DNA of 64,000 nt. It comes from Polytrichum commune. Lineage: Eukaryota; Streptophyta; Polytrichopsida; Polytrichales; Polytrichaceae. The stretch's first letter is position 1. The number at the start of each line of letters is the position of its first letter. This document shows positions 55,791-64,000 of this stretch, piece after piece. Position numbers and translations under genes: made by a program. Under the pieces are notes generated by a model that saw nothing but the letters and a program-made list of their open reading frames with translations, had not been told where the DNA came from and made no database searches. Location of the stretch: positions 11,654,001-11,718,000 of the forward strand of contig OX485806.1 in the NCBI GenBank assembly GCA_950295325.1. Direction: 5' to 3'.

Positions 55791-58624
55791 ACCAAGCTTG
55801 TCAGAATAATAACCATTTAAGACCCATCTACCTTAGATTGTATTCGCCACAAGATGTGAAGTGCACATTGATTCTAGAGTTGTCAACAACTTGCATAAGG
55901 TACATGGGTTTTTTTGGTTCATCTTTCAAGTTCTCCAATCTCTATCAATTAGACTACCACAACAAAACTCGTGTTGCATTAGAAAATCTACGATGAAACA
56001 TATGCAACAACCAGATTGAAAATTGGAGCCCCCCTGATTTAATTATGGTTATTGGAAGTGAATGATTTTTAATTTCTTAATTAGAGACATAAGGTCCTCC
56101 CGATTGTGTTGATTATTGCGTGTAGAGCACAGGTGGGGCACTCTATAGGATTTTTGTGCACCACATGCAGTGGAGGGGTATTTGTTTATGGACTCTTCAC
56201 TTCCAAGGCATTAATTAAAGGTTCCCTATAATTACTTAATTCTCTAAAACGACCTATTTGTTTGCACCCTATCATTACTTATATTTTCCATGCCAATGAA
56301 ATTTTATTGTAGTCTATATTCCTTTTTAAAGTAATCTATATCCATACATACTATTGCAAACACAATTCTATACAAGGCTTTGCAAAAAATGCTTGCTTGA
56401 GGATCGTATTACAAAGCACAACAACACTATTTGACCACATATTACAATCATAGAATAAAAACAATGACTTCCAAGTTAATAGAAGAAAATATGTCCATTA
56501 CGACCATCCGTTGCAATTTGGCCATTGCAAATCATGGCAAGAAAATGCATAAATACATTATTTTGGTTGTCAACCAAATGGCCCAAAACACAAAATAGAT
56601 GATTGTAATGGACAAGTTTTCTTCTATTGTTTGTTTACACATCAAACCTAATAAATTCTTTTAACCATGAAGACTACAAATTCAATACGTGCAACTGGCT
56701 AAAATTGAAGCAGACAACCACTTGCAAATATATCATTCTAATGCATAAAGAAGACAACCACTTGCAAATATATCATTCTAATACACCAAACAAAACACAA
56801 TCATGTCACACTCATGTATCATACACAACCATATCAACAACCGAAATATCATACATCATATGCATTACAAAAGTGCAAGTGTATTTACAACAATAACAAA
56901 CAAAATTCAAAAATATGATTATATGTTAAAAATCCCTAGGATCCTAAAATTCAACCCCTATATTTTTTTCTACTAGGCCTCATAATTTATACCTATGCAC
57001 TTTACTTGTAATAGGATTGTCTACTTTTAATGGGCCCTTCATTATTTGAAATTCCTTAATAACTTTGATTTCAAATGAATTCAATTATCCCTATATTATC
57101 CCTCACGCCATTTGTTAAATGCATTGATTGCCCCCACCTGAGGTGTAGAATAGTTATCAATATTTGAAGACATAATCCAATTTCTTTTAAACACGTGTCT
57201 TTATGATATTTGCTCTTTGAACCTCACCGAACCACACACCAATCAAATCTAAAACTCTGATTAAGAAAAACCGACCACTTAAGACCCATCTTCCTTACTT
57301 ACCAAAAGATGAATACTTTGTATAGGTGTCGAATCCACAAATGAAGCTCTACATGGAAATAGAACGGAACCAAACCAACCAATATTGAATCATCAACGAA
57401 AGTGAGGAATCGGTCAAAGAATTTAACCGAGTGTGGAACAATTTGAATGCCATGAAACCGATCCAATTGGGCGATGAAATGGGGAGCGAAAGCAACATGA
57501 TGTTGGTTTTAGCTTCGGGAGGAGATCTAAAGCCATTTGGAAATTGGGTCATTTTGATATAATTAGCTTAAAATGGAGGTTGTAATTCCAATACACATTT
57601 TTGTACATGGAGAGAGGTTTGTGCCTCTCTAGATGCTTAGGAGTGAAGTCACTACACTAAATATCCAATTTAGTGTGGGCCACACTATTCATCGTGGACC
57701 TGCATTAATTGTCTAGCAATCACATGGTGGCAATTAGGTGAGGTGTCACATGACATTGGTGCTACATGACAAGTCATGAAGACCACTCTAAGTAATTAGC
57801 AGGGCATATCAAATTGATTTTCTAGTGTGCTTACCAAAAAATACATGGTTGTCAATCATTCATTCAAAAGTTATTCAATCAGTACAAAAAATCTTGCGTA
57901 ATAAGTACACATTGATTATGAGTATGTCCAACACTTTAACATCATTGGGCTCATGTGTTGGATTTTGGGTCATTTACCAATAAATGTTTGAACTTTTATA
58001 CCTTTTGCCTACGAAATTCAAATAAGACGTACCTTGGTACATTAAAATCCCTTGTCAATTGCTAACGAAAATCATTCAACAATATAGAAATACTATCTAT
58101 ACTCAACAATTAAAGTGATAGTTTTAGCAACATCTACTTTAGTTGTCACCCAATGATTGCAAGACAATTAATATGGTCGAGGATGAATAGTGTAGCCACA
58201 CTAAATCATATGTTTGATGTACTTACCAAAAATCACGGTCACACAATCATCCATTCAAAATTGGTTCAAAACAATGTGGGATTGATATCGTCTTTTTAAA
58301 CAATACCATTCGGGTATCTATAATGAGGATTTCACATATAAGGGTACTAGCAGGATGTGACTATTTGAGGATATATTTTGTTCTCAATACCATTACGGTC
58401 TATATACAATGCAAGAACCTTTATACATGAGTAAAAATTCAAATCGCCCTAGTATTAATTAAGTTTAGAATGGTATTGACCCAAATGATAACTTGTATAT
58501 ACATACATTCTCCCACATTGACATACCCACCAATATCAACATTTGATTGGTGTCAATTTTGATACTCACATGTAGGTCCTCTAATACCATTATTGATGTT
58601 GAATTATTGATGCCATGCATTCAC
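55791..58624. other. No gene seen; repeat relics
   Basis: Holds an inverted relic of repeat R near 57180-57245, TTTAGTGT-type sequence at 57652-57685, and a direct 36-base duplication at 56715-56780 (CAACCACTTGCAAATATATC). No supported gene. Confidence 0.45.
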
Positions 58625-58965
58625 CTATGAGTTAGACAACTCGTACTTGGTTACTTTTCTTATTAGGCCTCCTAATATATTGAGTGGCTTGCCCGTGGTA
58701 CGTGGTTTGGTATGGCTCCAAGAACGGATACCAAATAGACGTGTGTTAAAAGAGATTGGATTACATGCTCAAAATATGATGACCGCCCTAAACTCAACAG
58801 TCATTGTGACAGGGGAGAGACCTATAAGAGCATTTAATGCACACAATAACCTTCTCTTGGATAATGAATAATATGAACCATCAGAAATAATGAGGAAAGT
58901 GAGTATGCCCTCGATTTGGATTTGCTAACCCTCTTGTACTAATCATGTGATTCATATTCTAGGAG
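58625..58965 (+). repeat. 300-bp dispersed repeat R, copy
   Basis: Shares ATGGCTCCAAGAACGGATAC, TTAAAAGAGATTGGATTACA and GGATTTGCTAACC with the other copies. Confidence 0.7.
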
Positions 58966-59087
58966 AAGTGGGCTACTCAGAATAATTAATCATTCAAGAC
59001 CCATATATCTACCTTATATATTGGTCCAACATTGGTTCAAAACCCTTCAATCAATGTAATTTGTTCAATCATGGTACCCATGCCTAA

Positions 59088-59735
59088 TTCGGTGACTCAT
59101 CTTAATCATACACCTTTATTTGAGTGGTACGTGTTTGGTGGAACTCCAAGAATGGACACCAAATGACATTCGTTTGAAAGAGGTTAGACTACATGCTATG
59201 AATGTGATAACCATTCTTGACTCAGTAGTCAACATACTTGGGGGACCTATACGACCAGTTCATGAGCACAAGAATCTTCACTTTGATAGTGAATAAGATA
59301 TTCATACAAGCTCCCAAAATATGAGGAAAGTGACTACAACCTTGATTTGGATTTGCTAACTATCTTGTACTAATAGCATGTTTCATATCGTGTGTCTATG
59401 AGGGGGGGGGGGTTTGAGGTAGACATGCCTAATTTGGTTACTTCTCTTAATTGGACACATATATTTGAGTGCGACGTGGTTAAGTGTGGCTCCAAGAACG
59501 GAATCCAAAAAGACAAGTGTTTAAAAGAGATTGGACCGCGTGCTCAAAATATGATAATCATTCTAGGTTCAATTGTCAACATAGTTGGGAGACCTCTATG
59601 ACCATTTAATGAGCATGAGAATCTTCACATTGATAATGAACAAGACATTCAAATGAGCTCCGAAAATTACAAGGAAAGTGACTACAACCTCAACTTGGAT
59701 TTGCCAACCGTCTCATATTAATCGCGTGTTTGAGA
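59088..59735 (+). repeat. Two tandem copies of repeat R
   Basis: Copies at about 59088-59385 and 59411-59735 lie head to tail, separated by a G-tract (59402-59411). Both have CAAGAAYGGAMWCCAAA, GACCTATACGACCAG-like and GATTTGGATTTGC phrases. Confidence 0.7.
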
Positions 59736-59836
59736 ACTCTAATCACAACTACACTGTTATGTCTAACTAGTGTGGGTTGCCAATTGGAGTTATAACTTTT
59801 TACTCAGAGTATCATTTTGTACCCAAAAAACATAAG

Positions 59837-60221
59837 TACATTAAATGTGATATTTAGTGTCATATGGTACTTAATGTAACTATGGTAACTTTTCAAATGA
59901 CACTTCTTATGAATAAGTGAACAAATACTGCCATGGATGATAGATGAGTTCATCCATTGGCCAAAACCCTATCTTCTCTTGTCAACAACTTGTGATGAAA
60001 TATTGTCATGGATGATTGAAAAATTGGATGAAAATTCTCTTGGTAGGTGACAGTAATTGCAACACTGTAAATCTATAACCCCCCCAAAAAAATTGTTTTA
60101 CAAGGAATGACAAATAATGTTGGGTTAACATTTAGTATTGGTGACACTATACCGCGGTTTACAATTAGTATTGAGCAAGACAATTAGAATTGGTGACACT
60201 AAATATCATATTTAGTGTAGT
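59837..60221. mobile_element. MITE, TTTAGTGT family, full length
   Basis: Ends TACATTAAATGTGATATTTA and the inverse near GACACTAAATATCATATTTA at 60195-60221. The interior matches the inverse of 31148-31493. Confidence 0.75.
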
Positions 60222-60680
60222 TAGTATGCACACCGAAGAATACTATGTAACTTAGTTGTTGAAAAAAAATAATGTCGATAGAAATTTATAGCAATACGTA
60301 ATTCTGAATGGTAACCCACACTTATTAGACAAAAAAAATAGTGTAGTGGGGGGGTTAGCCATTCAAGACTCATCTACCATTCAAGAGGCTTACTAAGAAG
60401 CTCTTTTGACTTGAAAGAAATTCATCAACTTCATCCTTAGAATTATCCTGACTGAATTGATTCTGTTTCCCTGAAACAAGGGTTTCTTCCCATTTGTTGT
60501 TTTACGCTACTCAACTTGAAGAATAGTCTTCTACGGTAGTACAAAGGCTTGAATTCGTAGCAACAACAGTCCCCCGATTCGAAGATCGATCGACCGATCT
60601 CTTGGCTTCATATCTCCGTTACATTCATTCAAAGTGTGAAATTAGAGCTGCGAATTCAGCCTGGGAATCCTGGGAATGAG

Positions 60681-63600
60681 ATGAGTTGGATCTGCCATGG
60701 CCACACCTACGACGAACTGGTGTCCAATTTGCAACGTAAGTTATGTCTCTCTTTGTTTTTCAATGCCATCCATAATGACTCATGTTCTTTTCTTTGTAAT
60801 GTGATGATGATGATGATGATTTGCACAGGAGGCACACAAAGAGATGGGAAGGAGTAGTGGCCAATGTAATGTAGCACATGAATTGGTACATGACTAAATA
60901 AATACATACCTCAATTTGATGGTGATGATGTATGTATGTATGTCCTGAACGGATTCGGACAGACGTGAGAGAGAGCTTTGTCAATTGATGGAATCCAAAA
61001 AATAGGGTTATCACACGCTCTACTGAAACTTTTTTCCTGTTTTTTTATCGACTTGGTTACCCTTTAGGACATCATATTTGAAATTTCTCGAAGTTAAATT
61101 ACAGAACCACGAAATCAGGCGTGCAACGTGTTGAAATTTTTCAGAGAAGCGAATGGTAGGGTTCCCACAAATGTCTTCTGGAATCTGAATCTGAAGTATG
61201 CCCCCCTTCATGTCGGTAGAAATTTCTGAGAGTAAGTATCGACAAGATGTGGACGTGAAAGCTTGCCTGCTGTTTGGAGTGGAAGTTTGTCTTGAATCTC
61301 GCTATGGACAGACGTGAGAGCACAATTGATGGAACACAAATTAGGGTTACATACTCTACTTAAAACTTTCCCAATCCTCATCCACGTGATTATTACCCTG
61401 GAGACATCAAATATCTCGAGGGAATTCCACGGAGCCATGAAATAAGGCGTGCGGCGTCTTAAAAGAATGTCAGAGAAGTGAATGGTAGGGTAACCCACAA
61501 ATGTTTTCTGGAATCTGAAGCATGCTCCCTTTCACTTTCTGTAGAAATTTGTGAGAGTACAGACATGAAGCAGTGAATGTGAAAATCTTTCTGCCTGCTG
61601 TTTGAAGCGGAATTTTGTATTGAATTTTCACATTGAGGTTTTTGCCTTGTTGACTGACATTATGGTGATTCGGTTCCGGAGGTTACCTCCACTTTCAGGC
61701 CATTCAGATAAAAACTGTGCTCTAAACTCATGTCCTTTCTTGTCAATTCTAAGAGGAAACTTTCCTTGCATGCTTTGTCTTTATCTTAACGTGTAAGGTA
61801 GATGGGCCTTATTTGGTTTCTTTTTGTTGTTTGCTACCTTATATTACTCGGATTCACGGATTCATTTGTGCTTCCACAAATGTATCTGAAGAAGCCAGGA
61901 TCAGTCCCAGAAAGTTTTGGAGCTAATTTCCAATTGTTATGAATTATCAAAGTCCACTCACAGCGAGCCATAAGAAGGCCACATAGGTCTCCCCCAAGTA
62001 TGTTGACTATTTTTTGAGCACATGGTCCATTCTCTTTTATTGAAAAGACACATGATGTCTTTTTGGTGTCTGTTCTTGAATTTGCACCTAACCCACCCAC
62101 CACCCAAATATAGGTCATTGATGAAGAAAAGTAACCGATCTCTTAAGTTCACAATTTTGAGTTGCAGATCATGGGATACTCACGTCACCAGAAGCAGCCG
62201 CGGCAATGTCCAAAATTGATCGCAAGCTCTTTGTCCCTGCAGGTGGCCAACCATACGATGACTCGCCTCAGGTTATAGGTGTGTTGATCCCCATTCTCAC
62301 TGAATTATCTCTTTTCTTCCATATCCACTAATGTTCATCATGTTGTCTTTGTAAGACATGCAATGAATTGCTAATTTGATGTCCAAGTTTAGGGTTCCCT
62401 TTCATATTCTGAGCAGAGTAAATATATGTATATGTATATATTCTTGTTTTCATGTGTGGCTTGGTGGCTCGATTTGGGAGTGATGTAATTATTATGCAGG
62501 ACATGGAGCGACGATTTCTGCGCCCCACATGGTTAGTCATTAAGATTACTCGATGCGTCATTTTTGTATTGATTAGGTAATCATCACACTTTCAAAGGAT
62601 GTAGAACAGTCTTAAATGGACACCTATATTTGAGTGGTGTGTGGTGAGGTGTGGAACTAAGAGCAAACACCAAAAATATGTGTGTTTAAAAGAAATTGGA
62701 CTAAATGCTCAAAATCTGTTAACCATTATAAATTGGCTCAATAGTCAACATAATTGGCGGGGACCTATATGACCATTGAATAAGAAAGAGGACCTTCACT
62801 TTGACAACGAATAAGATATTCATACAAGCTTCAAAAATTACGAGGAAAATGGTTACAAACACATTTTGGATTTGCTAATCATCTTGCGCTAAAAATTTGT
62901 AGCTCTTGTCGTACAAGAAGTGGGTGCAGAGGAAAAAGTGTACATTTAAGAGCCAGTTACCTTAGTAGAAGTTGGACTGGTTAGGGGAAGCATCTGTCAA
63001 AGTCTGATCGGAGTACTGATGCGGAGTACTGATGCGGAGTATTAATGAGAACTCTTGTTACTTCTGTTTCAGCATGGATACTGCTTATCGTTGTTGGCAG
63101 ATCATTTGAAGCCTGGGATGAGTGTGCTTGATGTTGGCTCTGGCTCTGGCTATCTGACTGCTGTCTTTGCGCTCATGGTTGGAAGCTGATCCTGCTTACA
63201 TTCCTCAACTATGTATCTCTTTAACTTGCCAGTTTCATTCATTTTGTCCATTGCCAATTTTTTACAGCTGCTCCCACAATAATATCGTATAATAATATTA
63301 ATATTAAAAAAATTGTTCTTTTATTTTCCTGTGGGTCATGTTCAAATGTCATGGGATTTGAGCACTGTGCTGCAAGGTCTTCAATTAATCAATTAATCAA
63401 TTACTGAATGCTGACAAGGATGAGGCGGTCCTTCCCAGGTGGGTGAAACAGGCCAGACAGTGGGAGTAGAACGTATTCCAGAGCTTGTGGAAAGGTCTAT
63501 TGAGGCAATTAAACAGACCCCTGCACAATTCCTACTGGAGAAAGGCTCCCTGTCACTTCATGGTAAATAAAGAACTTCTGGTGACTATACTGATTATTTA

Positions 63601-64000
63601 ATTAGTGAGTGTTACTATTTGGAGTTAAGCGGTGCTATAACGTCTTACTCGGTTCTATTTTTATGAATGAAAGTTCAATAGGTAGGTTTTTAGGACATTA
63701 CAGAACATAAATGACTTTGCTTGGTAAAATATTACATTCTCATTAGATACTTACAGCACTGCATAACTCCGAATATTAACATGCACTAATTGGGATACTC
63801 TTGAGCTGCAAATTATCTTTAGAATTGAAACACCTATATGGTATTCATACAACATGGAAGTGCCCTATTACTTGTAAAGGTGGATTGATCAGTTACACTC
63901 TTGATTTAAGCTTTAACCCAATCACAAGAACAGTAATAAATAGTGTTGTCTACTAGCATGGACACTGCAATGTTCTTGACACATTGTTGATGAAGAAATT
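60681..64000 (+). CDS. PIMT: Protein-L-isoaspartate O-methyltransferase, exons 1-5, partial
   Basis: PIMT methylates isoaspartyl residues with S-adenosylmethionine and so repairs aged proteins (EC 2.1.1.77). Exons by GT-AG sites: 60681-60735 ([18 protein letters not shown]), 62168-62278 ([37 protein letters not shown]), 62500-62531 ([10 protein letters not shown]), 63073-63177 and 63439-63562. All junctions keep phase. Exon 4 carries SAM motif [18 protein letters not shown]. Exon 5 has [27 protein letters not shown] is the family signature. The remaining 3' exons lie beyond the window. ATG 60681 is chosen because family members start with M-(A/S)-W; upstream in-frame codons have only a GTG start. 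Introns 1 and 3 hold repeat R copies; intron 1 also holds a 349-bp direct duplication. Confidence 0.95.
60957..61635 (+). repeat. Diverged 349-bp direct duplication in PIMT intron 1
   Basis: GGACAGACGTGAGAG starts at 60957 and 61306. Both copies contain GAATGGTAGGGT, CCCACAAATGT, TTCTGGAATCTGAA and CCTGCTGTTTG in the same order, with many substitutions and small gaps. Confidence 0.8.
61833..62125 (-). repeat. Repeat R in PIMT intron 1, inverted
   Basis: The reverse complement carries AGAACAGACACCAAAAAGAC, TTGAGCACA-like and GGGGGAGACCTATGTGG phrases of the family. Confidence 0.6.
62610..62910 (+). repeat. Repeat R in PIMT intron 3
   Basis: CCTATATTTGAGTGGTGTGT, GTTTAAAAGAAATTGGACT, ATGCTCAAAATCTG and GGATTTGCTAATC follow the family consensus. 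Confidence 0.7.

Noticed and set aside
60636-60680. GTG-initiated N-terminal extension of PIMT
   Set aside because: The family starts with M-(A/S)-W at 60681, and GTG starts are not expected in plant nuclear genes.

Overview
The window looks like nuclear DNA of a green plant (streptophyte). It holds two runs of the plant telomere-type heptamer TTTAGGG/CCCTAAA. It also holds a spliced PIMT (protein-L-isoaspartate O-methyltransferase) gene with GT-AG introns of hundreds of bases, and a dense layer of plant-style transposons. A non-seed plant such as a moss is my guess from the unfamiliar lineage-specific genes; the sequence does not prove it. Most of the 64 kb is AT-rich repeat-derived DNA with few genes.

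Layout. 1-1187 (minus): 5' part of an unrecognised gene with a ParB/DGQHR-like motif, leaving the left edge. Directly upstream of it is an array of perfect palindromes (1261-1665). The same palindrome core recurs at 10.5-10.96 kb, including one perfect 94-bp spacerless palindrome, in the 5' region of a three-exon DUF7869-like, possibly DDE transposase gene (11180-14373). 15.2-20.1 kb holds an anticodon-armless tRNA-like relic, a complete but decayed PIF/Harbinger transposon (16348-19628, TTA target duplications, convergent SANT-like and DDE genes) and related MITE pieces. 23691-25339 (minus) is a GC-rich two-exon unknown gene. 26-33 kb is a field of MITEs and inverted repeats.

35-49.4 kb is the most notable part. 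A LINE-type retrotransposon has ORF1 at 39338-41539 and an ORF2 frame at 42277-49395. ORF2 encodes, in order, a 2A-like ribosome-skipping motif, an APE endonuclease, reverse transcriptase, RNase H, a CCHC finger and what looks like a second, restriction-like (RPD...E) endonuclease. It is interrupted by three in-frame stops from 42277 on (a fourth lies in the spacer) yet has no frameshift. A decayed relative at 35 kb (minus) carries a stop at the same aligned position in its RT. The element therefore resembles the dual-endonuclease Dualen/RandI lineage of green algae, with an added 2A motif.

50-60 kb holds more MITEs, including a nested insertion whose empty site can be read in a second copy at 7 kb, a small two-exon minus-strand gene candidate (52208-52759), and a dispersed 300-bp repeat family. 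60681 to the right edge is the first five exons of PIMT, whose introns carry copies of that repeat.

The genes do not form a pathway. The only clear housekeeping gene is PIMT; the rest are transposon genes or lineage-specific unknowns.
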